In this document: one piece after another, positions 8,103 through 16,294 of the stretch
Layout of the letters: every line of letters begins with the position of its first letter
Numbering within the stretch: the first letter of the stretch is position 1
Translations under genes and position numbers: made by a program
Assembly: GCA_041396705.1 (NCBI GenBank)
Contig: JAWKYB010000002.1
Location: forward strand, 558,001 to 622,000
Length of the DNA stretch: 64,000 bases
Source: Alphaproteobacteria bacterium
GTDB lineage: Bacteria > Pseudomonadota > Alphaproteobacteria > CALKHQ01
Direction: 5' to 3'
The notes under the pieces: model-generated
Seen by the model: only the letters and a program-made list of their open reading frames with translations
What the model was told of the DNA's origin: nothing
Database searches by the model: none

Positions 8103-9641
8103 ATGCAGCCAGCGATGCTGCCGCAGGCGCCAACGCTGGTGCTGGAGGGGATCACCAAGTCGTTTCCCGGCGTCAGGGCGCTGCGTGGCGTCAGCTTCGA
8201 CGTGCGCGCCGGCGAGGTCCACGCCCTGCTCGGCGAGAACGGCGCCGGCAAGTCGACGCTGATCAAGATCATTTCGGGCGTGTACCGGCCGGATTCGGGC
8301 CGCATGCTGCTGGATGGCAGCGAAACCCGGTTCGTCGCGCCGCAGGAGGCGCAGGCGGCCGGCATCGCCACCATCTACCAGGAGCTGCTGCTGTTCCCCG
8401 AGCTCAGCGTCGCCGAGAACATCTTCATGGGCCACGCCCCGCGCAACGCCATGGGCGCCATCGACTGGGCCGAGACCCGGCGCAAGGCCCACGCGCTGCT
8501 GGCCTCGCTCGACATCCACGACCTCGACGTCCGCCGCACGGTCGGCTCGCTGTCCGTGGGCAACCGCCAGCGGGTCGAGATCGCCAAGGCGCTGTCGCAC
8601 AACGCGCGGATCCTGGTGATGGACGAGCCCACCGCGGCGCTGACCGAGCATGACGTGCAGCGCCTGTTCGGCATCGTGCGCCTGCTGCGGGAGCGCGGGG
8701 TCGGCATCATCTACATCAGCCATCGGCTGGAGGAGATCTTCAAGCTGGCCGACCGGGTGACGGTTCTGCGCGACGGCGAGTACGTCGCCACCAGGGACGT
8801 CGCCGACATCGACCACGACGACCTGATCGCCATGATGGTCGGCCGGCGCATCGAGGCGCTGTTCCCCAAGTTCGACGCCAGGATCGGCAAGCCGGTGCTG
8901 GAGGTGAGGGATCTGGTTCGCCGGCCGATGACCCGCGGCGTCAGCCTGACGGTGCATGCCGGCGAGATCGTCGGTCTGGCCGGACTGGTCGGCGCCGGCC
9001 GCAGCGAGTTCGCCCAGGTCGTTTTCGGCATCACCCCGGCGCAGGGCGGCGAGATCCGCATCGACGGCACGCCGGTTCGCATCCGCTCCGCCGGCGAGGC
9101 GAAGCGGCACGGCATCGCCTATGTGCCAGAGGACCGCGGCCTGCAGGGGCTGGTCCGGCCGATGCGCATCGTCGAGAACGCGTCGATGGCGGTGCTGGGC
9201 CTCATCGCCCGCTATGGGTTCCTCGACCGGCGCGCCGAACGCGAACTGGCGCGCGACGCGGTGCGGAAATTCTCGATCCGCACCAGCGGCATCGAGCAGG
9301 TGGTCAACAAGCTTTCCGGCGGCAACCAGCAGAAGGTCGTACTGGGAAAATGGCTGGCGACCAGGCCCAGGCTGCTGATCATGGACGAGCCGACGCGCGG
9401 CATCGACGTCGGCGCCAAGTCGGAGATCCATCGCCTGATGAGCGAGCTTGCCCAGCAGGGCATGGCCATCCTGATGATTTCCAGCGAGCTGCCGGAGATC
9501 CTCGGCATGAGCGACCGCGTGCTGGTCATGCGCGAGGGCCGGGTCGTTTCCGAGTTCAGCCGCGCCGAGGCGACGCAGGAGAAGGTCGCGGCGGCGATGA
9601 TGAGCGATCACGCCGCGCCGGCAATGGCCGGGGCGGCCTGA
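8103..9641 (+). CDS. sugar ABC transporter ATP-binding protein (RbsA/XylG/LsrA type)
   Basis: This 512-residue protein contains two fused ATPase domains. The first has Walker A GENGAGKST, signature LSVGNRQRVEIAKAL and Walker B ILVMDEPTAAL. The second has a degenerate Walker A region (GLVGAGRSE), an intact LSGGNQQKVVLGKW signature and LLIMDEPTRGIDVGAKSEI, the usual asymmetry in monosaccharide importers. It powers the two permeases encoded directly downstream. The order ATPase, permease, permease, binding protein is like the autoinducer-2 and rhamnose importers; the sugar itself cannot be told from sequence. ATG at 8103 is used, with another in-frame ATG four codons later. Confidence 0.9.
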   Translation: MQPAMLPQAPTLVLEGITKSFPGVRALRGVSFDVRAGEVHALLGENGAGKSTLIKIISGVYRPDSGRMLLDGSETRFVAPQEAQAAGIATIYQELLLFPELSVAENIFMGHAPRNAMGAIDWAETRRKAHALLASLDIHDLDVRRTVGSLSVGNRQRVEIAKALSHNARILVMDEPTAALTEHDVQRLFGIVRLLRERGVGIIYISHRLEEIFKLADRVTVLRDGEYVATRDVADIDHDDLIAMMVGRRIEALFPKFDARIGKPVLEVRDLVRRPMTRGVSLTVHAGEIVGLAGLVGAGRSEFAQVVFGITPAQGGEIRIDGTPVRIRSAGEAKRHGIAYVPEDRGLQGLVRPMRIVENASMAVLGLIARYGFLDRRAERELARDAVRKFSIRTSGIEQVVNKLSGGNQQKVVLGKWLATRPRLLIMDEPTRGIDVGAKSEIHRLMSELAQQGMAILMISSELPEILGMSDRVLVMREGRVVSEFSRAEATQEKVAAAMMSDHAAPAMAGAA

Positions 9642-9645
9642 CGGC

Positions 9646-10638
9646 ATGGCCGAAGCACGCGGACAGGCCGCCTCGCGCGGCGCGATCGTGGCAGCCGCCC
9701 GGCGCCTGTTCGGCACCCAGGAGGCGGTGCTGTTCCTGGCCCTGCTGGTGCTGTTCACCGTGGTCGGCAGCTACAACGAGCGCTATGTCGCCGACCGCAA
9801 CCTGTCCAGCATCTTCCTCGGCAACGCCTATATCGCGGTCGCGGCGATCGGCATGTCGATGGTGATCATCTCCGGCAACATCGATATCTCGGTCGGCTCG
9901 CTGATCGGCGTGCTGGCGACGATCAGCGGGACCCTTGCCGTCGAGGGCTACGGCCTGTTCCTGGCCTGGACCCTGCCGGTGGTGATCAGCGTGGCGGTGA
10001 CGGTGTCGATCGGCGTGCTGGTCGCCTATCTGCGCATTCCGGCGATCGTGGTCTCGCTGGGCCTGCTCTCCATCCTCAAGGGCGGGCTGATCAGCGTGAC
10101 CGACGGGGCGTGGATCTCGGACCTGCCCGAGGGATACGGGCTGGCGCAGATGCGGCTCGCCGGCATTCCGCTGCCGGTCTATTTCATGGTGGTCCTCACG
10201 CTGCTGGCCGCCCTGTGGATGCGCTACAGCCGCCTGGGCCGCGCGATCTATGCCGTCGGCGGCAATCCCGAAGCCGCCCGCCTCGCCGGGATATCGCGCG
10301 AGGCCACCATCCTCGCGGTGTTCGCGATTCACGGCGTCTTCGTCGGCATCGCGGCGATCCTGTTCGCGACCCAGCTCTCGGTCATCCAGTCGACGGTGCC
10401 GCCCAACCTCGAGCTGCTGATCATCACCGCCGCCGTGGTCGGCGGCGTCAGCATCCTGGGCGGTACCGGCACGGTGATCGGCTCGACGCTGGCCGCGATC
10501 CTGCTGGCGGCGATCGGCTCGGCGCTGATCTTCCTCGACTTGTCCGCCTACTGGCTGCGCGCTGTCCAGGGCGTGCTGATCCTCATCACCGTGCTGGCCG
10601 ACCTCGAGCGGCGCCGGCGCCAGCGCGCGATGATGTAG
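9646..10638 (+). CDS. sugar ABC transporter permease (RbsC type), first
   Basis: This 330-residue inner-membrane protein has about eight to ten hydrophobic segments and the family signature of monosaccharide ABC permeases, GNIDISVGSLIGVLATISG near residue 80 and GGNPEAARLAGISREA with the EAA-like cytoplasmic loop contacting the ATPase. The final part VVGGVSILGGTGTVIGS is also typical. It starts 4 bases after the ATPase gene and is followed 4 bases later by a second, related permease, so the transporter probably works as a heterodimer. Confidence 0.9.
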   Translation: MAEARGQAASRGAIVAAARRLFGTQEAVLFLALLVLFTVVGSYNERYVADRNLSSIFLGNAYIAVAAIGMSMVIISGNIDISVGSLIGVLATISGTLAVEGYGLFLAWTLPVVISVAVTVSIGVLVAYLRIPAIVVSLGLLSILKGGLISVTDGAWISDLPEGYGLAQMRLAGIPLPVYFMVVLTLLAALWMRYSRLGRAIYAVGGNPEAARLAGISREATILAVFAIHGVFVGIAAILFATQLSVIQSTVPPNLELLIITAAVVGGVSILGGTGTVIGSTLAAILLAAIGSALIFLDLSAYWLRAVQGVLILITVLADLERRRRQRAMM

Positions 10639-10642
10639 GGCC

Positions 10643-11635
10643 ATGACCGACACCGTCTCAGCCGAAGACGCCATGGCCCGGCGCGGCCTGCGCCGCCTGC
10701 TGCTGCGCCACGAATCGGTGCTGTTCGTCATCCTGGTGCTGTCGCTGGCCGTGCTGGCCACGTTGACCGACAAGTTCTTCACGGCGGACAACCTGCTCAA
10801 CCAGGGCCGCCTGATGGCCGAGGTCGCGCTGGTCGCGCTGCCGATGACGTTCATCATCATCACCGGCGGTATCGATCTGTCGGTCGGCTCGACCCTGGGC
10901 CTGTGCGCGATCGTGCTCGGCGTGGTGTGGAAGAACGTCGGGCTGCCGCTGGAGCTGGCGATCGTGGCGGCCCTGGCCACCGGCGCGCTCGGCGGGCTGG
11001 TCAACGGTTGGTTCATCACCCGCGTGCGCGTGCCGCCGCTGATCATGACGCTGGCGACGCTGGCGCTGTATCGCGGCCTGGCGGAGGGCATCAGCGAGGC
11101 CCGGTCGGTGCGCGGCTATCCCGAATGGTTCTACGTGCTCGGCCAGGGCGAGGTGGCCGGGGTGCCGACCCAGCTCTGGCTGCTGCTGGTGGCGACGATC
11201 CTGGCCTGGGTGGTGCTGGCGCGCACCGCCTTCGGCCGGTCGCTCTACGCCATCGGCCACAACGAGACCGCCGCCCGCTTTTCCGGCATCGCGGTCGACC
11301 GGATCAAGCTGGCGATCTACACGGCGGCCGGCGCGATGGCGGGCCTGTCGGCGGTGATCTTCGTGTCGCGGGTCACCACCACGCGCTCCGACATGGGCAC
11401 CGGGCTGGAGCTCGATGTCATCGCAGCGGTCGTGCTGGGCGGCACCAGCATCTTCGGCGGCGTCGGCACCATCGTCGGCACGGCGATCGGCTTTCTGCTG
11501 ATCCAGCTGCTGAAGAACGGACTGGCGTTGACGGGCGTGAAGGGTGACGCCACCATCGTGGTGATCGGGAGTGTCCTGATCCTGTCTATCCTGATCTCGA
11601 ATCTACTGCAGCGGCGCCGCGGCGCCGACCATTGA
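10643..11635 (+). CDS. sugar ABC transporter permease (RbsC type), second
   Basis: This second permease is also 330 residues and clearly related to the first: ITGGIDLSVGSTLGLCAIVLG, IGHNETAARFSGIAVDRIK and VLGGTSIFGGVGTIVGT match the corresponding signatures. It is an integral inner-membrane subunit that with its partner forms the sugar channel. The gene runs without interruption into the sequence upstream of the binding protein, whose ribosome site begins 35 bases after this stop. Confidence 0.9.
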   Translation: MTDTVSAEDAMARRGLRRLLLRHESVLFVILVLSLAVLATLTDKFFTADNLLNQGRLMAEVALVALPMTFIIITGGIDLSVGSTLGLCAIVLGVVWKNVGLPLELAIVAALATGALGGLVNGWFITRVRVPPLIMTLATLALYRGLAEGISEARSVRGYPEWFYVLGQGEVAGVPTQLWLLLVATILAWVVLARTAFGRSLYAIGHNETAARFSGIAVDRIKLAIYTAAGAMAGLSAVIFVSRVTTTRSDMGTGLELDVIAAVVLGGTSIFGGVGTIVGTAIGFLLIQLLKNGLALTGVKGDATIVVIGSVLILSILISNLLQRRRGADH

Positions 11636-11682
11636 AGCGAACGGCACGCACAGATGCCGTTGACCAACACGGGAGGAACTCG

Positions 11683-12786
11683 GTGTACAAGGCTTTGACG
11701 ATTGCATTCGGTGCGATGCTGCTCACGACGGCGGCGTCGGCGCAGGATCGCTGGGACGGCGCGGACGACCTCGACGTCAACCCGCTGGCCTGCGACGGCA
11801 CGCCCGGCACGGTCGCGGCGAAGGACTATGACGGCGGCCAGCCCACCGGCGCGCCGGACCTGTCCGGCCAGACGATCACGCTGATCGACGTGCCGAAGCT
11901 GATCGGCATCGGCTATTTTGCCGCGACGACCACCGGCATGCAGCAGGCGGCGGCCGAGCTCGGCAATGTCGAGGTGACGACCGACGGCCCGACCGAGGCG
12001 AACATCGACGACCAGATCACCTTCATCGACAACTACATCACCCAGGGCGTGAACGGCGTGCTGTTCGCCGCCAACGACCCGGTCGCGATCGCGCCGGTGC
12101 TGCAGAAGGCGCTGGAAAGCGGCGTGCACGTGGTCGGCTATGACGCCAACTCGACGCCCGATGCGCGCGAGTGGTTCGTCAACCAGGCCGAGTTCAACGG
12201 CGTCGGCAAGTCGCTGATGGACGCGATCGTCGCCGAGATCGGCGAGGACGGCAGCTTCGCCATCGTCACCTCGACCTTCACCACGCCGAACCAGGCGCGC
12301 TGGATCGCCGAGATGTGGGCCTATTCGCAGGACTGCTATCCGAACCTGGAGTGGCTGGAGACGGTCGAGGCGCAGGAAGACAACATCCTGTCGTTCAACC
12401 AGGCCAACACCCTGATCAACAAGTACGGCGAGGATCTCGACGGCCTGATCGGCATGACGTCGGTGGCGACCCCGGCCTCGGCCGAGGCGGTGACCCAGGC
12501 CGGCGTGTGCGGCGAGGTCGCGGTGGTCGGGCTGGCAACGCCGAACGCGATGAAGCCCTATGTCGCCTCCGGTTGCGTCAAGTCGGTGGTGCTGTGGAAC
12601 CCGGTCGACCTCGGCTATGCCGCGGTCTATGTGATGCGCGCCGTGGTCGACGGCCTGCTCAAGCCCGGCGACACCTCGGTCGACGCCGGCCGTCTGGGCA
12701 CGCTGCAGGTGATCAACGGCAGCGAGATCCTGCTCGGCGCGCCGTTCGTCTTCGGCATCGACAACATCGACCAGTTCGACTTCTGA
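11683..12786 (+). CDS. periplasmic sugar-binding protein of ABC importer
   Basis: This is a 367-residue periplasmic binding protein. The GTG at 11683 is preferred because a strong GGGAGG lies six bases upstream and because it gives a clean signal peptide (KALTIAFGAMLLTTAASAQ, cleavage after ASA); a longer in-frame ATG start at 11632 would spoil this. Class-B sugar-binding features include TTTGMQQAAAELGNVEV, DDQITFIDNYITQGVNGVLFAANDP and GLIGMTSVATPASAEAV. It delivers a sugar or autoinducer-like ligand to the two permeases upstream. A strong hairpin at 12814-12837 ends the operon. Confidence 0.88.
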   Translation: MYKALTIAFGAMLLTTAASAQDRWDGADDLDVNPLACDGTPGTVAAKDYDGGQPTGAPDLSGQTITLIDVPKLIGIGYFAATTTGMQQAAAELGNVEVTTDGPTEANIDDQITFIDNYITQGVNGVLFAANDPVAIAPVLQKALESGVHVVGYDANSTPDAREWFVNQAEFNGVGKSLMDAIVAEIGEDGSFAIVTSTFTTPNQARWIAEMWAYSQDCYPNLEWLETVEAQEDNILSFNQANTLINKYGEDLDGLIGMTSVATPASAEAVTQAGVCGEVAVVGLATPNAMKPYVASGCVKSVVLWNPVDLGYAAVYVMRAVVDGLLKPGDTSVDAGRLGTLQVINGSEILLGAPFVFGIDNIDQFDF

Positions 12787-12813
12787 TCCGGTCGCGGACC
12801 GGTCGTTGCGCTT

Positions 12814-12837
12814 GGGGGCGGGCCCGGGTCCGCCCCC
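12814..12837 (+). terminator. GC-rich hairpin after sugar ABC operon
   Basis: GGGGGCGG at 12814-12821 pairs perfectly with CCGCCCCC at 12830-12837 across an 8-base loop. It lies between the end of the binding-protein gene and the convergent SnoaL-like gene. Only a short T-rich stretch follows, so it may be a weak bidirectional terminator. Confidence 0.55.
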
Positions 12838-12868
12838 TTGCCGTTTCGACGTCGACTTTGCGGCGGCG

Positions 12869-13297
12869 TCAGCCCGCCGCAATCCGCCGTCGCACCAGCC
12901 GGATCGCGGCGCCGAGCAGCGGCACCAGGCGATAGACCTCGCTGCCGTCCCAATGGTCGATGTGCTTCTCGACGCGGCCGGCCGCGTCGAAATGCACCTC
13001 GCTCATCCCCTCGATCCGGTGGCTGCGGCGGCCGCGCCCGAAGGCGAAGGTCCAGCGCAGATAGACCGTCCGCCCCGACCGGGCCCGGTCGGTGACCGCG
13101 AAGCGCGGCGCGGCGACGTCGCGGAACATCTTGGCCAGCACGGCGCGGAAGGCGGCGACGCCGACGACCTCGTTGAACGGGTCGCGGAAGAACACGTCGG
13201 GCGCGCACAGCGCGTCCAGCCGGTCGAGGCCGTCGGCGCTCAGCGTCTCGAAAAATGCGGCGTAGGCCGCAGCCGCGGCGTCGATGTCCGCGCTCAT
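12869..13297 (-). CDS. SnoaL-like / NTF2-fold protein
   Basis: This 142-residue protein matches the small SnoaL-like polyketide-cyclase fold: an N-terminal helix pair (AAYAAFFETLSADGLDRLDALCAPDVFFRDP), then strands ending in EGMSEVHFDAAGRVEKHIDHWD. The fold serves as isomerase, cyclase or steroid-binding protein, so the activity cannot be fixed. It overlaps the upstream SDR gene by ATGA and is the second gene of a two-gene operon. That operon has a promoter-like element resembling those around the ECF sigma gene, so it may act on the same lipid chemistry (inference). Confidence 0.75.
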   Translation of the reverse strand: MSADIDAAAAAYAAFFETLSADGLDRLDALCAPDVFFRDPFNEVVGVAAFRAVLAKMFRDVAAPRFAVTDRARSGRTVYLRWTFAFGRGRRSHRIEGMSEVHFDAAGRVEKHIDHWDGSEVYRLVPLLGAAIRLVRRRIAAG

Positions 13298-14082
13298 CGG
13301 CGATCCTCCCGCGGCAGCATGCGCCGCGTCGCGGCAAAGGCCAGCGGCGCCGGCAGCAGCCGCAGCAGCTTCATCAGCGCGGCGAAGCGCCAGGGGAAGG
13401 CGATCTCGAACCGGTCGCGGCGCAGGCCGCGGTAGAAGGCGTCGGCGGCGGCATCGGGCTCCATCAGGAACGGCATCGGGAAAGCGTTGCGGTCGGTCAG
13501 CGGCGTGCGGACGAAGCCGGGGTTGACCAGCTGCACGACGATGCCGCAGCGGCCGAGCTCGACCCGCATCGCCTCGGCCAGGTTGATCAGTCCCGCCTTG
13601 GTCATGCCGTAGGCGCCGGCGGTGGGCAGGCCGCGATAGCCGGCCAGCGACGCGACGACCGCGATCCGCCCGTCGCCGCGCGCCACCATCGGCGGCACCA
13701 CCGCCTGCAGGCAGTTGACCGTGCCGATCAGGTTGAGCTCGGCGAGCGCGCGGAAGTCGGCGGCGTCGGGCGCGCGCAGGTCGACCGGCCGGTGGCTGCC
13801 GGCGTTGAGCACCGCCTGCCGGATCGGCCCGAGGTCGCGCGCGATGGCGGCGACGGCGTCGGCGACCGCGTCGGGCGCGGTGATGTCCAGCGGATAGGCA
13901 TGCACGCTGCCCGGGCCCGGCGCCGCGGCGGCGAGGCGTTCGAGATCGCCGGCGCCGCGGGCGGAGGCGGCGATGCGCCAGCCGGCCCGGGCCATGCGCC
14001 GGGCCAGGGCCGCGCCGATGCCGGAACTGGCGCCGGTGATCCAGGCCACGCCGGGCGCGGCGGCTGAGTCGTCGTCTGTCAC
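13294..14082 (-). CDS. short-chain dehydrogenase/reductase
   Basis: This 262-residue enzyme is a classical SDR. It shows the cofactor-binding ITGASSGIGAALA motif near the N-terminus, the LNAGS segment (NAG motif), and the catalytic YGMTK (YxxxK) pair with the preceding serine in ASLAG. The C-terminus is basic and partly hydrophobic (FAALMKLLRLLPAPLAFAATRRML), which may tie it to the membrane, as in lipid-acting SDRs. It is translationally coupled to the SnoaL-like protein. Substrate unknown; a hydroxy- or keto-acyl lipid is possible. Confidence 0.82.
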   Translation of the reverse strand: MTDDDSAAAPGVAWITGASSGIGAALARRMARAGWRIAASARGAGDLERLAAAAPGPGSVHAYPLDITAPDAVADAVAAIARDLGPIRQAVLNAGSHRPVDLRAPDAADFRALAELNLIGTVNCLQAVVPPMVARGDGRIAVVASLAGYRGLPTAGAYGMTKAGLINLAEAMRVELGRCGIVVQLVNPGFVRTPLTDRNAFPMPFLMEPDAAADAFYRGLRRDRFEIAFPWRFAALMKLLRLLPAPLAFAATRRMLPREDRR

Positions 14083-14128
14083 GTCGCGGGTGGCCGTCCG
14101 GTTGCGGTGGGAGTGCGTCCGACTCTTC

Positions 14129-14154
14129 TACGACGCACGGTGCCGACCGGATTG
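14129..14154 (-). promoter_or_regulatory. possible ECF sigma promoter for SDR-SnoaL operon
   Basis: On the minus strand the bases read CAATCC, a 16-base spacer, then CGTAGAA, 47 bases upstream of the SDR start codon. It matches the two TGATCC-N16-CGTA elements at the sigma locus in spacing and in eight of ten key bases. The weaker -35 makes this assignment tentative. Confidence 0.35.
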
Positions 14155-14164
14155 CCGCGACGGC

Positions 14165-14992
14165 CTACAGCGTGGTGCAGCGCTCCAGCTCGGTGCCGTC
14201 GCGGATGGCGAGCGCGGTGCCTTCGGGCAGCGATTCCCAGCCGTCCTCGTCCAGCGGCACGCTGGCCAGCATCACGGTCTGGCGGTCGTGCACGTCGACG
14301 GTGAGGCCGGGCGCGGTGTAGTCGCGGTCGACCTGGTCGCGCGACCAGTCCTTCAGCCTGAGGCCCGGCGGCTCCGGCGGCGTCACCTGGCCGGCCACCT
14401 CGTGCACCCGGCGGTGGGCGTGGGCGAACAGGGCGTCGCCGTCGAAATAGAGGAAGTTGGCCGAGCCGAGCCGGCCCATCTCGCGGCAGAAGGCGACGAA
14501 CATCTCCATGCGCACCGCCAGCGGCGGCGCGGCGCCGCCGTTCTCGCGCCACAGCGGGCGCAGGCGGTCGAGCAGCAGGCAGAAGGCAAGCTCGGAATCG
14601 GTCTCGCCCACCGGCGTGTAGACCAGCGCGTCGGCGTCGCAGGCCCGCTCGATCCCCTCCAGCGTGCCGTTGTGGGCGAACAGCTGCACCTGGCGGCCCA
14701 GCACCCGGCGGAACGGATGGGTGTTCTCCAGCGTGTGGCTGCCGCGGGTGGCGTGGCGCACATGGGCGATCACGCATTTCGACTTCACGCTGTTCTCGGC
14801 GACGAAGTCGACCCAGGGGCTGCCGGCGGCCGACAGCGGCTCCTTGATGGTGAAGGCGTCGCGGTCGTGGGCATAGGCGATGCCCCAGCCGGACCGGTTG
14901 GAACGCAGCCCGCTGCCGTTGGCCGCGAACTCGCGCAGCGAATAGGTCACCGCCGACGGCTGCCGGCTGGACATCGCGAACAACTCGCACAT
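14165..14992 (-). CDS. class II glutamine amidotransferase (YafJ/GAT type)
   Basis: This 275-residue protein begins MCELFAMSS: after removal of Met, Cys2 becomes the N-terminal nucleophile of a class II glutaminase. The ATG at 14992 is chosen for that reason, although the frame extends nine codons further. Conserved segments follow: GWGIAYAHDRDAF, HVRHATRGSHTLENTHPF, LFAHNGTLEGIE and GETDSELAFCLLL. No synthetase domain is attached, as in the YafJ group, whose acceptor is unknown. The gene is alone between the SDR operon and the cupin gene, both on the same strand. Confidence 0.85.
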   Translation of the reverse strand: MCELFAMSSRQPSAVTYSLREFAANGSGLRSNRSGWGIAYAHDRDAFTIKEPLSAAGSPWVDFVAENSVKSKCVIAHVRHATRGSHTLENTHPFRRVLGRQVQLFAHNGTLEGIERACDADALVYTPVGETDSELAFCLLLDRLRPLWRENGGAAPPLAVRMEMFVAFCREMGRLGSANFLYFDGDALFAHAHRRVHEVAGQVTPPEPPGLRLKDWSRDQVDRDYTAPGLTVDVHDRQTVMLASVPLDEDGWESLPEGTALAIRDGTELERCTTL

Positions 14993-15205
14993 GGCACGAA
15001 CTCCAGCGCCCCGACTCATCGGGCCACACCAGCGCCTAACAAACGCTTGCGCCGAGATATTGGCAAGCAGAGGGCGGAATGCCAGATGCGAACAGCGCGG
15101 CGGCGCGAGGCACGACCATAGGGCCGGCCCCCGCGCCGGCCCCGACCTCGCGCCGCCGCGTCCGGGCGGGGCGACGCCCCTGCCCGGCTGCGCCGGCCAT
15201 GCCCG

Positions 15206-15646
15206 CTAGGCCGGGCGCAGTCCGTGCCGGGTGGCCACGCCGACCACCGCGTCCGCCGACGGCGGCGGGAAGCCGATCTCGCGGTCCATGGCCTCGAAGA
15301 AGGCGCCGGCCCCGGCCGCCGCGGTCAGGACCAGGAAGCGCGCGGTCGGGCTGGCGATGCGGAAGCTGTGCGCCGCCTCGCCGGGCACCAGCACGAAGGC
15401 GCCGGGGCCGGCCACGCCGCTCCACGCCCGCCCGGCATCGATCTCCACCGCGCCGTCGACGACGTAATAGGCCTCGTCCCACGGGTGGGCGTGGCGCGGC
15501 GGCCCGCTGCCCTGCGTTCCCGAGAGCTCGAACATTTCGTAGCGCCCGCCGGTCTCGGCGCCGGCGGCCAGCACGCGGACGCGGTCGGCCAGCACCTGGA
15601 GCCAACGGCCCTCGTCGGGCCCGAGAAACAGGGGCTTGCTGCCCAT
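15206..15646 (-). CDS. small cupin-domain protein
   Basis: This 146-residue protein has a single cupin barrel: the first motif PPRHAHPWDEAYYVVDGAVEI carries the His/His/Glu metal ligands and the second is GAFVLVPGEAAHSFRIASP with the last His. The ATG at 15646 is used because GGAGA lies just upstream on the minus strand; another ATG four codons earlier lacks a ribosome site. The C-terminal 25 residues (EAMDREIGFPPPSADAVV) resemble quercetin-dioxygenase-like or sugar-isomerase-like cupins. The reaction is unknown. It is divergent from the VOC gene. Confidence 0.75.
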   Translation of the reverse strand: MGSKPLFLGPDEGRWLQVLADRVRVLAAGAETGGRYEMFELSGTQGSGPPRHAHPWDEAYYVVDGAVEIDAGRAWSGVAGPGAFVLVPGEAAHSFRIASPTARFLVLTAAAGAGAFFEAMDREIGFPPPSADAVVGVATRHGLRPA

Positions 15647-15803
15647 GGCGGTCTCCATCTGGTTGGTGACGGAGATACGGCCGGACGGGGCGGATTGGAC
15701 GCAACGAAGGGTGCGCCTGGGGGCGCGGCGGCTTGACCGTGCCGGGCCGCGGGGCAACATGGACCGGGCGGCAGGGTGCCGCGGCAGCCGAAGGGACGGG
15801 CCC

Positions 15804-16199
15804 ATGGACCAGATCACGCGGATCAACCACGTCGGCATCCGGGTGCGCGACCTCGCCGCCACCCGCGCCTTTTACGAGAAGCTCGGCTTCGCGTTCCTGG
15901 TCGGGCCGGTCGGGCCGGAGCCGGTGGCGATCATGGAGCACCCGTCGGGGGTGAACCTCAACTTCATCCTCAACGCGGCACCCGAGGCCGCCGCCAACGT
16001 GCTGATGGACGTGCCGGTGAAGCACCCGGGCTACACCCACATGGCGCTGGAGGTGACCGACATCGCCGCGGTGCAGGCGCGGCTGGTCGAACTCGGCATC
16101 CCGCTCAGCGGCGGCCCGGTGGTGGTGAACAACGGCGCCACCCTGATCTTCGTCCGCGACCCCGACGCCAACGTGATCGAGTTCCACCAGCCCGCGTAG
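15804..16199 (+). CDS. VOC / glyoxalase-like protein
   Basis: This 131-residue protein is a vicinal-oxygen-chelate domain. It begins with INHVGIRVRDLAATRAFYEKLGF, the typical first beta-alpha-beta module with a metal His, has GYTHMALEVTDIAAVQARL as the second module, and ends RDPDANVIEF where the glutamate would be the last metal ligand. Members include glyoxalase I, dioxygenases and resistance proteins, so the substrate stays open. It lies between a cupin gene (divergent) and the dimethylformamidase-type operon (convergent), separated from the latter by a palindromic repeat. Confidence 0.85.
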   Translation: MDQITRINHVGIRVRDLAATRAFYEKLGFAFLVGPVGPEPVAIMEHPSGVNLNFILNAAPEAAANVLMDVPVKHPGYTHMALEVTDIAAVQARLVELGIPLSGGPVVVNNGATLIFVRDPDANVIEFHQPA

Positions 16200-16200
16200 T

Positions 16201-16276
16201 CCGGATGGAGCGGAGCGCACGCCGGGGCGGTCCTGCCGCGGCGTCGGCGTCCCGGATTGCGCGATGCTCCATCCGG
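16201..16276. repeat. REP-like inverted repeat between convergent genes
   Basis: CCGGATGGAGC at 16201-16211 and GCTCCATCCGG at 16266-16276 are perfect inverted arms of 11 bases around a 54-base GC-rich interior. The element fills the gap between two convergent genes and resembles the short dispersed intergenic repeats of alphaproteobacteria; it could also terminate both transcripts. Confidence 0.6.
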
Positions 16277-16294
16277 GCTACGGGGCGGTGCGGG

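Noticed and set aside
12784..12815. TGATCC at the end of the sugar-binding protein gene as another ECF promoter
   Set aside because: The block arises from the stop codon; there is no CGTA at the 16-base spacing (the nearest is CGTT at 14) and no gene follows on that strand.
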